Shown one piece after another: positions 17,816-27,106 of a DNA stretch of 64,000 nucleotides. Within the stretch, counting starts at the first letter, position 1. Every line of letters starts with the position of its first letter. Location: assembly GCA_016720635.1 (NCBI GenBank), contig JADKKF010000002.1, positions 469,001 to 533,000 on the forward strand. The letters run 5' to 3'. The notes below the pieces were generated by a model. The model worked only from the letters and a program-made list of their open reading frames with translations. It was not told the DNA's origin and searched no databases. This stretch comes from Saprospiraceae bacterium. Lineage in GTDB: Bacteria; Bacteroidota; Bacteroidia; Chitinophagales; Saprospiraceae. Made by a program: the position numbers and the translations under genes.

Positions 17816-18895
17816 ATGAATAAATTCATTTTTGTTTTTATTTATGCCTTAGTGCTATTGGTCGGCTGCAACCACAAAGAGCAGCATGAAAACTCTATTT
17901 CTATTTTTAAAGTAACCAGTCCGATTCAAAGGGATACAATAGTGAATCGTGAGTATGTTTCTCAAATTCATGCTTATCAGCACATTGAGTTACGAGCATT
18001 AGAAAAAGGATATTTGCAAAAAATATTTGTAGATGAAGGTCAGTTCGTAAAAAAAGGGCAGTTGCTTTTTCAAATACAGCCAAACATATACCAAGCGGAA
18101 GCTGAAAAAGCCCAATCTGAATTAGAATTCGCTGAAGTTGAATATCAAAATTCTAAAGCACTGGCAGAAAAAAATGTCGTTTCACAAAGCGAAGTAGTAT
18201 TGGCTAAAGCTAAAATGTCGAAGGCAAAGGCTGATTTAAGTTTAGCACAAACACATCTTAAATTTACAGAAATACGCGCCCCATTTGATGGTATCATTGG
18301 TAAGTTTGAAAATGTTCGATTAGGAAGTTTACTTGACGAGGGAGAGCTTCTGACTACACTTTCCGATAATAGTAAAATGTGGGTATATTTCAACGTCCCA
18401 GAATCTGAATATTTGGACTACGCAATGAGAGGAAAACAAGCAAAAGAACATGTTTATCTTAAACTTGCAAACGATCAAATGTACAAAGAAGGGGGTATCA
18501 TTGAAACGATTGAATCAGATTTTAACAATAAAACTGGAAATATTGCCTTCCGTGCAACTTTCATAAATCCTGATAGACTTTTACGGCACGGTCAAACTGG
18601 TTCAATTTTATGGCATAAAGCTCTAAACAATGCCATGTTAATTCCGCAAAAAGCCACCTTTGAAGTATTAGAAAAGAAGTATGTCTTTATAGTTAACGAT
18701 GGTGGTGAAGTACAATCAAAAGAAGTAGAAATAGCAGGCGAACTTAATCATATTTACATAATAAAAGCTGGCTTAAGTTTAACCGATAAATTTCTTTTAG
18801 AAGGTATTAGAAAGGTAAAAAATGGAGATAAGATAAAATTTGAAGTAATTGAACCCAAAACAGTTTTTTCTAATCTGCATCTCCACGCGGAATAA
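17816..18895 (+). CDS. RND efflux periplasmic adaptor (membrane fusion lipoprotein)
   Basis: 359 residues of the AcrA/MexA type. The lipobox LVGC puts the acylated Cys at residue 18. It shows the usual mirror-image layout: a beta-barrel strand, the first half of the lipoyl domain (KIFVDEGQFVKKGQLLFQI), a coiled-coil hairpin (about 85-140, rich in Ala, Glu, Lys), the second lipoyl half (IRAPFDGIIGKFENVRLGSLL), then beta-barrel and membrane-proximal domains. It bridges the inner-membrane permease (29 bases downstream) and the outer-membrane channel. Confidence 0.93.
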   Translation: MNKFIFVFIYALVLLVGCNHKEQHENSISIFKVTSPIQRDTIVNREYVSQIHAYQHIELRALEKGYLQKIFVDEGQFVKKGQLLFQIQPNIYQAEAEKAQSELEFAEVEYQNSKALAEKNVVSQSEVVLAKAKMSKAKADLSLAQTHLKFTEIRAPFDGIIGKFENVRLGSLLDEGELLTTLSDNSKMWVYFNVPESEYLDYAMRGKQAKEHVYLKLANDQMYKEGGIIETIESDFNNKTGNIAFRATFINPDRLLRHGQTGSILWHKALNNAMLIPQKATFEVLEKKYVFIVNDGGEVQSKEVEIAGELNHIYIIKAGLSLTDKFLLEGIRKVKNGDKIKFEVIEPKTVFSNLHLHAE

Positions 18896-18924
18896 TCCAT
18901 TCACTTAATAAAAATCTAATTGAT

Positions 18925-21900
18925 ATGTTTACAAATATATTAAGGCGACCTGTATTGGCCATCGTACTATCTGTTATGACTATTTTTTTAGGGTTATTAG
19001 CCATTAATCAATTGCCAATTTCTCAATTTCCTGAAATAGCCCCTACTACGGTCAATATTTTTGTCGCTTATCCAGGCTCAAGTGCCGATGTGCTTACAAA
19101 ATCTACGCTTATTCCTCTAGAAACTTCTATTAATGGCGTCCAAGGTATGCGTTACATTGCTTCTGATGCAACCAGTGCAGGGGAAGGAACCATAAGAGTA
19201 GTTTTTGAACCAGGAACTGACCCTAACCAAGCTGTCGTAAGGGTAAAAACCAGGGTTGACCAAGTAATGCCAAATTTACCTGAATTGGTACAGCGTGAGG
19301 GTGTTATAATCACTCCAGTTCAACCAAGTATGTTGCTCTATTTGGATCTTTACAGTGACAAGGATGCGAATATAGACGAAAAATTCCTTTATAACTATGC
19401 TTACACTCGCATTGTCCCTGAACTTCAACGAATCGATGGTATAGCTCAGGCACAAATATTAGGTTCTAGAAAATATGCTATGAGGGTATGGTTAAAACCA
19501 GATAGAATGAGGGCCTACAATATTTCTGCTGAGGAAGTTTTAGAGGCGATGAATGAGCAAAGTGTAATTGCAAGACCTGGGCGTTTAGGACAAAGTTCAG
19601 GAATCCAAGCGCAAGCATTAGAATACGTATTAAACTATAAAGGACGTTTCAATAAGCCAGAAGAATACGAAAATATCATCATTCGTAGTAATGAAGAGGG
19701 CGAGCTGATAAAACTTAAAGATATTTCTACTATTGAGTTGGGAAGTGAGTTTTTTGATATTTATTCGAATTTAGATGGTCGCCCATCTTCCTCAATAGTG
19801 TTAAAACAAACTCCAAATAGTAACGGTAGTGAAGTCATTGCTAAAGTAAAAGAAAAACTAAAAGAGTTGGAAACCGATTTTCCTAAGGGTATTCATTATA
19901 AATACAGTTATGATGTTTCTAAATTTCTCGATGCTTCTTTAGAACAAGTTATACATACAATACGAGATGCGTTTTTCTTGGTGGCATTAGTCGTATTCCT
20001 TTTCTTAGGTGATTGGCGATCTACTTTAATTCCGATAATTGCTGTGCCGATTTCGTTGATTGGGGCATTTTTTGTGTTTCAAATGTTTGGTTTGTCTATC
20101 AACTTAATTACTCTTTTTGCATTAGTGTTGGCTATTGGTGTGGTCGTGGATAATGCCATAGTTGTTGTAGAGGCCGTTCATGCTAAGATGGAAGAGGACC
20201 CACATCTTACGCCTTATAAAGCCACCCAAAAAGCTGTTGGAGAACTTAGTGGGGCTATCATTGCTATTACGATGGTTATGATTTCGGTATTTGTGCCAAT
20301 CGCTTTTATGGGCGGACCAGTTGGAGTTTTTTACCGCCAATTTTCCATTACGATGGCAAGTTCAATATTAATATCAGGTGTAGTTGCCCTTACTCTCACA
20401 CCTGTTTTATGTGCCATGCTTTTAAAAAATCATCATGGAAAACGCAAAAAATCCTTGTTTGACAAATTCATTGATGGTTTTAATCGATTATTTGAAAAAC
20501 TTTCTGGAGGATACGTTAATATCCTCAACAAAATTGTGGCCAGACGAATTGTTACTTTTGGGATTTTAGCACTTTTTGTTATTGGTATTATATTTACGAA
20601 TAAAATTTTACCATCAGGGTTTGTGCCAAATGAAGATCAAGGAACTATTTATGCCATTATTCAAACACCTCCAGGTTCTACCCTAGAAACCACCAATAAA
20701 GTAGCCCAAGAATTACAAAAAATAGCCGAAGAATTGGAAGACATCGAATCGGTAACTTCTTTGGCGGGTTACGAAATTATGACTGAGGGTAGAGGATCCA
20801 ATGCAGGAACTTGCTTGATCAACCTCAAACCTTGGAATGAAAGAGAACGAACTGTTCACGAAATCATGGAAAAATTGGAGGAGGAGACCAAAAACTTGGG
20901 TGCGGTTGTTGAATATTTTGAGCCACCAGCGGTGCCTGGTTTTGGTTCATCAGGAGGATTCTCATTGCGAATGTTGGATAAAACTGGGGGCGAAACTGAT
21001 TATCAAGAGTTTGACGAAATCAATAAAGAATTTTTACAGGCTTTAAAAAAACGTAAAGAGCTAAAAGGCTTATTTACTTTTTTCGCAGCCAACTATCCAC
21101 AGTATGAATTAGAAATTGATAATCAAGCCGCAATGCAAAAAGGAGTTTCCATTGGAATGGCTATGGAAAACTTAAATATTTTAATAGGAAGCACCTACGA
21201 ACAAGGATTTATTCGATTTGGACGATTTTTTAAAGTGTACACCCAAGCTGCACCAGAATACAGGCGATATCCTTCAGATTTGACGGGTTTATTTGTAAAA
21301 AATGAAGGTGGAGAAATGGTCCCATACTCTGCATTTATGTCCATAAAGAAAACTCAAGGACCTAACGAAATCACACGTTACAACTTGTTCAACTCGGCAT
21401 CTATCAGAGGATTACCGGCGGAGGGATTTACCTCTGGTGATGCAATACTCGCCATAAAAGAAGTAGCCAAAGAGACATTGCCTAAAGGTTATGATATTGC
21501 TTGGGAAGATTTATCATTTGATGAGTCAAGAAGAGGTAACGAAGCAATCTACATTTTTAGCGTCGTACTGTTGTTTGTGTATTTGGTTTTAGCTGCTCAG
21601 TATGAAAGCTTCGTGCTGCCATTTGCTGTTTTACTTTCTTTGCCAATTGGTATTTTTGGCTCCTTTCTCTTTTTAAAAATGATGGGACTTGCCAATGATG
21701 TTTATGCTCAAATTGGTATGATAATGCTTATAGGTCTGTTGGGTAAAAATGCGGTTCTAATTGTGGAATTTGGTGTTCAACGGAGTAACGAAGGAGCCTC
21801 AGTTTTAGAAGCAGCTATTGAAGGTGCGAGGATGAGGTTTAGACCTATTCTAATGACTTCTTTTGCCTTTATTGCCGGTTTGATTCCGTTGGTAATAGCA

Positions 21901-22179
21901 CATGGCGCGGGTGCTGTTGGAAATAGAACCATAGGCTCTTCGTCCATCGGTGGTATGTTGGTGGGCACCATTGTCGGTGTCCTGATTATACCTGGCTTGT
22001 ATTACACCTTTGGTAAAATGATAGAGGGCAAGAATTTGCTTCAAGACGAAACGCATTCATCATTGACCGAAGCTTTTGTGGAGGAACAACAATCTAGAGC
22101 ATCCTTGTTGAAAAAGATAGCCAAACTTAACATCATTCTTAAATTGACCAATAGAAAAAATAAGAAAAATGAAAAATAG
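18925..22179 (+). CDS. RND efflux permease, AcrB/HAE1 type
   Basis: 1084 residues, an inner-membrane proton-driven exporter with twelve predicted membrane helices and two large periplasmic loops. Typical features: N-terminal FTNILRRPVLAIVLSVMTIF, FPEIAPTTVNIFVAYPGSSAD, and in TM10 GLLGKNAVLIVEF with the conserved Lys. In TM4 the sequence is VVVDNAIVVVEAVHAK, so the first of the two proton-relay Asp residues is kept and the second is Asn; I believe this is usual in the Bacteroidota branch. The substrate (drug, bile-like compound, solvent) cannot be told from sequence. The C-terminus overlaps the channel gene by 11 bases. Confidence 0.95.
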   Translation: MFTNILRRPVLAIVLSVMTIFLGLLAINQLPISQFPEIAPTTVNIFVAYPGSSADVLTKSTLIPLETSINGVQGMRYIASDATSAGEGTIRVVFEPGTDPNQAVVRVKTRVDQVMPNLPELVQREGVIITPVQPSMLLYLDLYSDKDANIDEKFLYNYAYTRIVPELQRIDGIAQAQILGSRKYAMRVWLKPDRMRAYNISAEEVLEAMNEQSVIARPGRLGQSSGIQAQALEYVLNYKGRFNKPEEYENIIIRSNEEGELIKLKDISTIELGSEFFDIYSNLDGRPSSSIVLKQTPNSNGSEVIAKVKEKLKELETDFPKGIHYKYSYDVSKFLDASLEQVIHTIRDAFFLVALVVFLFLGDWRSTLIPIIAVPISLIGAFFVFQMFGLSINLITLFALVLAIGVVVDNAIVVVEAVHAKMEEDPHLTPYKATQKAVGELSGAIIAITMVMISVFVPIAFMGGPVGVFYRQFSITMASSILISGVVALTLTPVLCAMLLKNHHGKRKKSLFDKFIDGFNRLFEKLSGGYVNILNKIVARRIVTFGILALFVIGIIFTNKILPSGFVPNEDQGTIYAIIQTPPGSTLETTNKVAQELQKIAEELEDIESVTSLAGYEIMTEGRGSNAGTCLINLKPWNERERTVHEIMEKLEEETKNLGAVVEYFEPPAVPGFGSSGGFSLRMLDKTGGETDYQEFDEINKEFLQALKKRKELKGLFTFFAANYPQYELEIDNQAAMQKGVSIGMAMENLNILIGSTYEQGFIRFGRFFKVYTQAAPEYRRYPSDLTGLFVKNEGGEMVPYSAFMSIKKTQGPNEITRYNLFNSASIRGLPAEGFTSGDAILAIKEVAKETLPKGYDIAWEDLSFDESRRGNEAIYIFSVVLLFVYLVLAAQYESFVLPFAVLLSLPIGIFGSFLFLKMMGLANDVYAQIGMIMLIGLLGKNAVLIVEFGVQRSNEGASVLEAAIEGARMRFRPILMTSFAFIAGLIPLVIAHGAGAVGNRTIGSSSIGGMLVGTIVGVLIIPGLYYTFGKMIEGKNLLQDETHSSLTEAFVEEQQSRASLLKKIAKLNIILKLTNRKNKKNEK

Positions 22180-23605
22180 ATCATTCATCTATAAAATTTT
22201 ATGCTTTACATTTCCTTTATCCATGTTTTGGAGTTGTAAGACCGCTAATATTGTATATAAAAAAAACGATCAAATCATTCCTGGGACCTTTGTGGATTCA
22301 GTGTCAATTGATAAAAACATCGCAAAAATAAATTGGAAGGATTACTTTGGAGATGAAAAACTAATTAGTCTGATTGATTCTGCAATAGCAAAGAATCAAG
22401 AGCTTAAAATCGTATTGCAAGAAATTGCCATCAGTCAAAGTGAAGTTTTAGAAAAACAAGGAGAATATTTGCCTTTCGTTGATATTGGAATTGGGGCAGG
22501 AACCGAAAAAGCGGGTAGATACACTAGAAATGGAGCCGTTGAACATAATTTGGAAATAAAGCAAGGCAAAGAGTTTCCTGATCCATTATCTGATATTAAG
22601 TTGGGAGCTACTGCTTCATGGGAGGTAGATATTTGGCGAAAATTAAGAAATATTAAGGATGCTGCGCAATTGCGTTATTTAGCTCAAACAGAAGGTAGAA
22701 ACTTTTTAGTTACGCAGTTAATTTCAGAAATTGCCGAAAGTTATTATGAATTGATGGCTTTGGATAATTTGCTGCTTACCATCAACCGAAATATTGTTAT
22801 TCAACAGTCAGCTTTAGAGAAAATGCAAGCGTTGAAAGACAACGCTAAGGGCAATCAATTAGCAGTAAATCGATTTGAAGCGCAATTGCTTAACACTAAA
22901 AATCAGCGATTTGCTATTCAACAAAAAATTACTGAAACTGAAAATAAACTCTATTATTTATCGGGTTCCTTTCCATCGAATGTTGCTAGAAATTCTATGC
23001 AAATGATGACAGTCAATGTTGATAGTCTAAAGGCTGGAATTCCGTCACAATTGCTGGAAAACAGACCAGATATTCGACAAGCAGAAAGGGAAATGGCGGC
23101 CGCAATATTGGATGTTAAGGCAGCTAAAGCAAATTTTTACCCAAGTTTGAATTTGAAAGCTGGGTTAGGATTTCAGGCTTTTAACCCAATTTATTTGGTT
23201 AATCCAGAATCCATAATTTTCGATATAGCAGGCGACCTTATTGCACCACTGGTTAACTTTAAAGCCATTCAAGCAAAATTTAACCGTGCAACAGCAACGC
23301 AAATTCAGAGTGTTTTTAAGTATCAACAAACGGTATTGTCTGCTTATACTGATGTGCTGAACCAACTGGCAAAATTGGATAATTATTCTCAAAGTGTTGA
23401 TACAAAAACCAAAGAAGTAGAACTTTTGAAACAATCGGTGGATATTGCAAATAGCCTTTTTCAGTATGCCAAAGCCGATTATGTTGAGGTATTGCTAACA
23501 CAAGAAGAAGTGTTGGATGCACAAATGGAACTTATCGAAGTAAAACTCAAGGAGATCCATGGAAAAGTTCAGTTGTACAGAGCTTTAGGTGGAGGTTGGC
23601 AATAA
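22169..23605 (+). CDS. RND efflux outer-membrane channel lipoprotein (TolC/OprM family)
   Basis: 478 residues. The signal peptide ends in FWSC (Cys 23), so it is a lipoprotein of the NodT/OprM type. It contains the repeated outer-membrane-factor pattern: a long helix (SEVLEKQGEYLPFVDIGIGAG), NRPDIRQAEREMAAA near residue 298 with KAAKANFYPSLNLKAGLGF, and a mirrored second half. It forms the outer-membrane exit duct for the permease upstream. Its ATG lies inside the end of the permease gene (11-base overlap), which points to translational coupling. A hairpin terminator follows at 23662-23689. Confidence 0.93.
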   Translation: MKNRSFIYKILCFTFPLSMFWSCKTANIVYKKNDQIIPGTFVDSVSIDKNIAKINWKDYFGDEKLISLIDSAIAKNQELKIVLQEIAISQSEVLEKQGEYLPFVDIGIGAGTEKAGRYTRNGAVEHNLEIKQGKEFPDPLSDIKLGATASWEVDIWRKLRNIKDAAQLRYLAQTEGRNFLVTQLISEIAESYYELMALDNLLLTINRNIVIQQSALEKMQALKDNAKGNQLAVNRFEAQLLNTKNQRFAIQQKITETENKLYYLSGSFPSNVARNSMQMMTVNVDSLKAGIPSQLLENRPDIRQAEREMAAAILDVKAAKANFYPSLNLKAGLGFQAFNPIYLVNPESIIFDIAGDLIAPLVNFKAIQAKFNRATATQIQSVFKYQQTVLSAYTDVLNQLAKLDNYSQSVDTKTKEVELLKQSVDIANSLFQYAKADYVEVLLTQEEVLDAQMELIEVKLKEIHGKVQLYRALGGGWQ

Positions 23606-23661
23606 CCATTTTAAAATATCCCTTAGCCCATCTTCATTAACTTTATCACGAATTCTTTTTT

Positions 23662-23689
23662 AAGGGTCGAAGTCGAAACCTCGACCCTT
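23662..23689 (+). terminator. Hairpin terminator of the RND operon
   Basis: Perfect 9-base inverted repeat AAGGGTCGA / TCGACCCTT with a 10-base loop, 57 bases after the channel gene stop, followed by an A/T-rich stretch with a later run of T. The T run is not directly adjacent, so efficiency is uncertain. Confidence 0.65.
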
Positions 23690-24006
23690 GATTTATATAA
23701 TTTTTTAATTTGATTCTTATGAACTAAAAGGTAATTTGTATTTACTTACATTGGCCCAACCAATGGTTAAGTGGTGTCGTTAGAAAAATACTTCTAGTAA
23801 GCCAAAGTCTCCCAAAAATTAATATCCTTTATTGCGATTTTGAAATAAATTCTGTAAGTTTGGGGTATAAAATTCAAACAACTACGGTAGTGTAAAGCCC
23901 AACGATGATAAATACAACTGCTCCTTTGTAATAGATATTTCTAATTTTTGGCATTTAATTAATAATACTGCCGTTTCATAGAATTTTTTATATTTACATA
24001 AAATTT
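23690..24006. other. Intergenic region, no gene recognised
   Basis: About 300 AT-rich bases between the efflux terminator and the broken winged-helix gene. I find no open frame with recognisable content on either strand and no clear promoter for the downstream acetyltransferase. Confidence 0.45.
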
Positions 24007-24198
24007 TTAATCATCATCACTTTAGACAAACTTCATACCGAAAGCATTAAAGACCATTTCAAAAGCAAAGCAGTTTTTGAAACGAAGGATATAATTGACT
24101 TTTACGAACAATATGGAAAGGTCCTAAATCCTTCAACGATTAATTGGCGTGTTTACACATTGGTTCAGGAGGGTGTTTTGCAACGTATAACGAGATGA
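24007..24198 (+). pseudogene. Remnant of a winged-helix (DUF6577/AbiEi-like) gene
   Basis: An open frame without an ATG reads LDKLHTESIKDHFKSKAVFE, then DIIDFYEQYGKVLNPSTINW, RVYTLVQEGVLQRITR and TGA (24196-24198). This resembles the N-terminal winged-helix segment of Bacteroidota proteins of the DUF6577/AbiEi-like group, whose pattern continues RGxF. Here the next codons read TGA AAA TTT, so one change (GGA to TGA) would restore ITRGKF. Everything beyond is replaced by the acetyltransferase gene, whose ATG is in the same frame 6 bases on. It is a truncated leftover; the family assignment is from memory of the pattern. Confidence 0.5.
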
Positions 24199-24204
24199 AA
24201 ATTT

Positions 24205-24828
24205 ATGACAGGACCAAATAAAGACATCAAATTTCCACTTGACGATTATGATAGACTTTGCTTTTTGAAGAATGTTGTTAAAAATCCCAATATTATCGTT
24301 GGAGACTATACTTACTACGACGATTTTGATAATGTTGAGAACTTTGAAAAAAATGTAAAATACCTTTTCGACTTTGTAGGCGATAAATTAGTAATTGGAA
24401 AGTTTTGTATGATTGCTTCTGACGTGAAATTTATCATGAATGGAGCAAATCACTTGACCAATGCTCTTTCAACTTATCCTTTTGCAATTTTTGGAAACGG
24501 TTGGGAAAATGCAATGGACAATAAATCCTATCCTCAAAAAGGAGATATAAATATTGGAAATGACGTTTGGATCGGTTACAATGCGACAATAATGGCTGGT
24601 GTAACAATTGGAGACGGTGCTATAATCGCAGCAAATTCTACTGTGATAAAGGACGTAGAGCCTTATTCAATTGTTGGAGGAAATCCTGGTAAGGAAATTA
24701 AAAAACGATTTTCCGAGGAAACAATTTCTAAATTATTAGAACTCAAATGGTGGAATTGGGACATTGAGAAAATAACTAAAAATATTCAAAACTTGACAGA
24801 TATCGAAATCGATAAACTAACAGAATAG
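24205..24828 (+). CDS. Vat-like xenobiotic O-acetyltransferase (left-handed beta-helix)
   Basis: 207 residues of the xenobiotic acyltransferase family (Vat/CatB type), which transfers acetyl from acetyl-CoA to hydroxyls of compounds such as streptogramin A or chloramphenicol. The catalytic His is in MNGANH (residue 83), followed by hexapeptide repeats (INIGNDVWIGYNATIMAGVTIGDGAIIAANSTVI) forming the left-handed beta-helix, and the typical end GGNPGKEIKKRF and LKWWNWDIEKI. Length is normal, so the gene looks intact. It abuts a broken winged-helix fragment, which suggests a rearranged or acquired spot. The natural substrate cannot be told; resistance is possible but not shown. Confidence 0.88.
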   Translation: MTGPNKDIKFPLDDYDRLCFLKNVVKNPNIIVGDYTYYDDFDNVENFEKNVKYLFDFVGDKLVIGKFCMIASDVKFIMNGANHLTNALSTYPFAIFGNGWENAMDNKSYPQKGDINIGNDVWIGYNATIMAGVTIGDGAIIAANSTVIKDVEPYSIVGGNPGKEIKKRFSEETISKLLELKWWNWDIEKITKNIQNLTDIEIDKLTE

Positions 24829-24872
24829 CCACCTCCTCGACTTTTTTCCTCAATAAATATCCCAAGCCCAGC

Positions 24873-25361
24873 CTAGCTTATAGGGACCATATAGGACATC
24901 AAATCTTCGTCTATATACCTATTCTCCGACTTTAAAAAGGAGTAGTCCTTCATCACGCCTTCGTGCTCGAATCCTAAGCGCAAGTAAAGATTTTTAGCCG
25001 CAATATTTTTGGATCCAACGCTCAGTTCTACCCGGTGAAACCCTTCTGACTTCGCCCATTTTAGTGCTTCCTGGAGCATTTGTACACCGTATCCACGCCC
25101 CCAGTGTAGCGGATGGATGGCTACCCCGCCTAGATACATGATATGCCCATTTCGATGCTGAAGAGGCTGCATTTTAATCATGCCCACCGCCTTGTCGTTC
25201 ACCTGAAAAATATACTTTATACCCCTCGCGACCAAGTCGGCATATATCGACTCAAACTCTCGTTTTTCTTGCCGCTCATACAGAAGATGTGGGTTGATCT
25301 CGGGGTGCATATACAGTTCATGCACGAATGCAAAATCGTCCATCGTGGCTTTCCGCAGCAT
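24873..25361 (-). CDS. GNAT-family N-acetyltransferase
   Basis: 162 residues with the GNAT fold. The acetyl-CoA pyrophosphate loop is GRGYGVQML (R/QxxGxG/A pattern) in the stretch VAIHPLHWGRGYGVQMLQEALKWA, followed by the expected strand RVELSVGSKNIAAKNLYLRLGFEHEG. The best resemblance is to ribosomal-protein or small-molecule acetyltransferases of the RimJ/RimL-like kind; the acceptor is unknown. A TATCTTTG -7 motif lies at 25384-25391, 23 bases before the ATG. Confidence 0.88.
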   Translation of the reverse strand: MLRKATMDDFAFVHELYMHPEINPHLLYERQEKREFESIYADLVARGIKYIFQVNDKAVGMIKMQPLQHRNGHIMYLGGVAIHPLHWGRGYGVQMLQEALKWAKSEGFHRVELSVGSKNIAAKNLYLRLGFEHEGVMKDYSFLKSENRYIDEDLMSYMVPIS

Positions 25362-25383
25362 TTTTTCCTTTTTTGTTTACCTC

Positions 25384-25391
25384 CAAAGATA
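25384..25391 (-). promoter_or_regulatory. -7 type element TATCTTTG before the GNAT gene
   Basis: Exact TAnnTTTG on the minus strand, 23 bases ahead of the ATG. No clear -33 element. Confidence 0.5.
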
Positions 25392-25428
25392 GCGGCTATT
25401 TGGATTTTTTTAAAATATTTGGGTGCAT

Positions 25429-25542
25429 CCCATGTCTGCGACATGGGTCGGGTCGTGCGTGACTTCACTTCGTTTCGGTCTTTCAGACACCTACAGCATT
25501 TTGCTGCGCCTCATGCTATAGGTTCACTTCCACCCCTTGCAC
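25429..25542. repeat. GC-rich extragenic element with two hairpins
   Basis: A GC-rich block in an AT-rich gap. It contains CCCATGTC/GACATGGG (25429-25436, 25440-25447, loop of 3) and an 11-base pair with one mismatch, ACCTACAGCAT/ATGCTATAGGT (25489-25499, 25513-25523). On the minus strand it reads GGGGTGGAAGTGAAC, which resembles GGGGTGGAGCGGAC in the gap at 47494-47516. It is a possible dispersed non-coding repeat. Confidence 0.4.
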
Positions 25543-25560
25543 TCTTTGTTTGGGTTCTCG

Positions 25561-26946
25561 CTATATTTTTAGCACTCGGATGGGCTTTTCGCCATTGGGG
25601 AATACGATAATATAAACCCCAGGGCTTAGATCTGAAAAATCTAGATTCTGAGTATATATGAATGAATCTATGGTTTTACCCAGACTATTGATCAATTTTG
25701 CTTGGGTTGCAGTGTAGTTCTTGACATACGCCATATTTACCACAGGATTGGGCATTATGGTAGGTGTGGGGAGATATTGTTTGTTGTATATACTTATCAT
25801 AGGTGAGTATTTGCTATGATTTTCCATTAAATCTGTCATGTTTATCCGATAATAAGTGACAAAATCTTGTACATCGCCATCTATATAATTCAATTCATCC
25901 CCAGGCTTGGCTTCAAGTTTTGCTATCGCAGTAAAATGTATTCCATCGGTACTCTTTTCCAAATACAGGGCTTGCGGAGAAGAGTTTTCAGTTAAGCAAT
26001 ATTCTAGTAGATTGTCATTTTTTATGGCCTTTCCTCTGAAGCACAATATATCGCTGGTAGCCAGTATGGTTTCGAAGCCAGACCTCGGGTACATTTGTAC
26101 AACTTTTAGTGCGATTTCTTGCATTTTTGCCCGAAGGATTGGGTCGAGTACCGCCATGTTTTCGGTGTATGGGCCCGCTTTTACACTCGGCAATCCTACG
26201 GGACTCGAGGAGTACAATGCGGCATACATGACGCAGGAGACAAAATAATTGCCATTGTCATTCATGTGGATATCGTCAGAGAATAATTGACTTATATGTG
26301 TCATAGAGCCAACTGGGTGCAGCGCCAAGGTGTCGTACAGTGCTCCTAGCGCCAATCCAGCAGGTATGATATACATATTATTGGAAGAGCTAGGGGTGTT
26401 GATCTTGGTGACCCTTTCTTCCCAATTGGGCAGCAGGGAGGTAATGGATGCTCGCCAAGCAGTCCAATTGTTGTCGGTTACGTGTTCCCAAGTTTGGAGC
26501 ATAAAGGATTTGATGGTTGGGTTGTGATTTTTTGCTACATCAAAAAAATATTTGCCGTATTTGGCGGTCGTGTCCACTGGCATTTCTAACAAGGGTACGC
26601 TCTCCGTGATGACTAGGCTAGAAAATACTGGAGAGCTGCCCGCACCCAGGGCGGTCATAAAATTGGTGCCGTGTTCTACATCTGTTCCGGCGATCGGATC
26701 CCAAATTGGGTTAGAATTGAAGTTTTCAGGGGCGCTCCATTGCAATGTCAGAGGCGCTCCGATATTGATATGGTTTCGAAATAAGGTAGATTGCCCTGCC
26801 GCTGTGCGCAGTTCTTTGACGATAAAGGGTGTGTTGAGATTGATAAGACTGTGCCCGATATAATAGGCGCAACATTGACCAAAAATAGTCTGTGTTAAGA
26901 ACATCAAGCCCAATAGACTCGATGCCTTGAAATAGTTGTTTTTCAT
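25561..26946 (-). CDS. Secreted SGNH-hydrolase-like protein with T9SS sorting domain
   Basis: 461 residues: signal peptide (about 1-23, ending TIFGQ), then a region with GHSL near residue 32 where SGNH/GDSL hydrolases carry GDSL, and a late DDIHMNDNGNYF that fits the catalytic Asp-x-x-His block. From about residue 385 the sequence PTIMPNPVVNMAYVKN onward to LSPGVYIIVF and KPIRVLKI is a type A C-terminal sorting domain, so the protein should be exported by the type IX system and placed on the surface or released. A carbohydrate- or lipid-ester hydrolase is plausible; the substrate is unknown. A promoter with both elements lies upstream (26979-27009). Confidence 0.8.
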   Translation of the reverse strand: MKNNYFKASSLLGLMFLTQTIFGQCCAYYIGHSLINLNTPFIVKELRTAAGQSTLFRNHINIGAPLTLQWSAPENFNSNPIWDPIAGTDVEHGTNFMTALGAGSSPVFSSLVITESVPLLEMPVDTTAKYGKYFFDVAKNHNPTIKSFMLQTWEHVTDNNWTAWRASITSLLPNWEERVTKINTPSSSNNMYIIPAGLALGALYDTLALHPVGSMTHISQLFSDDIHMNDNGNYFVSCVMYAALYSSSPVGLPSVKAGPYTENMAVLDPILRAKMQEIALKVVQMYPRSGFETILATSDILCFRGKAIKNDNLLEYCLTENSSPQALYLEKSTDGIHFTAIAKLEAKPGDELNYIDGDVQDFVTYYRINMTDLMENHSKYSPMISIYNKQYLPTPTIMPNPVVNMAYVKNYTATQAKLINSLGKTIDSFIYTQNLDFSDLSPGVYIIVFPNGEKPIRVLKI

Positions 26947-26978
26947 GGTAATAGTGTTTTAATGGTGTGTAATTGCAA

Positions 26979-27009
26979 CAAATCTAGTATTTAATTTGAA
27001 TTATGCCAA
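26979..27009 (-). promoter_or_regulatory. Promoter of the T9SS SGNH-like gene
   Basis: Minus strand: TTG at 27009-27007, a 20-base spacer, TAGATTTG at 26986-26979. It matches the Bacteroidota consensus and lies 33 bases ahead of the ATG. Confidence 0.65.
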
Positions 27010-27106
27010 TGTTTTTAACATTTTATTTCAATTTATTTTATAAAATACTACCCAACAAAATACAATAATTATTAGCACAGGATCAACAATGTTGTAAAAA
27101 ACATCA

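Noticed and set aside
20140..20175. RND permease reads VVVDNAIVV with Asn instead of the second proton-relay Asp
   Set aside because: As far as I know this is usual in the Bacteroidota branch, so it is unlikely to be a defect specific to this gene.
23890..23925. Short GCCCAAC-like segment as a possible integron attC site near vat
   Set aside because: No paired complementary arm or cassette structure could be found.
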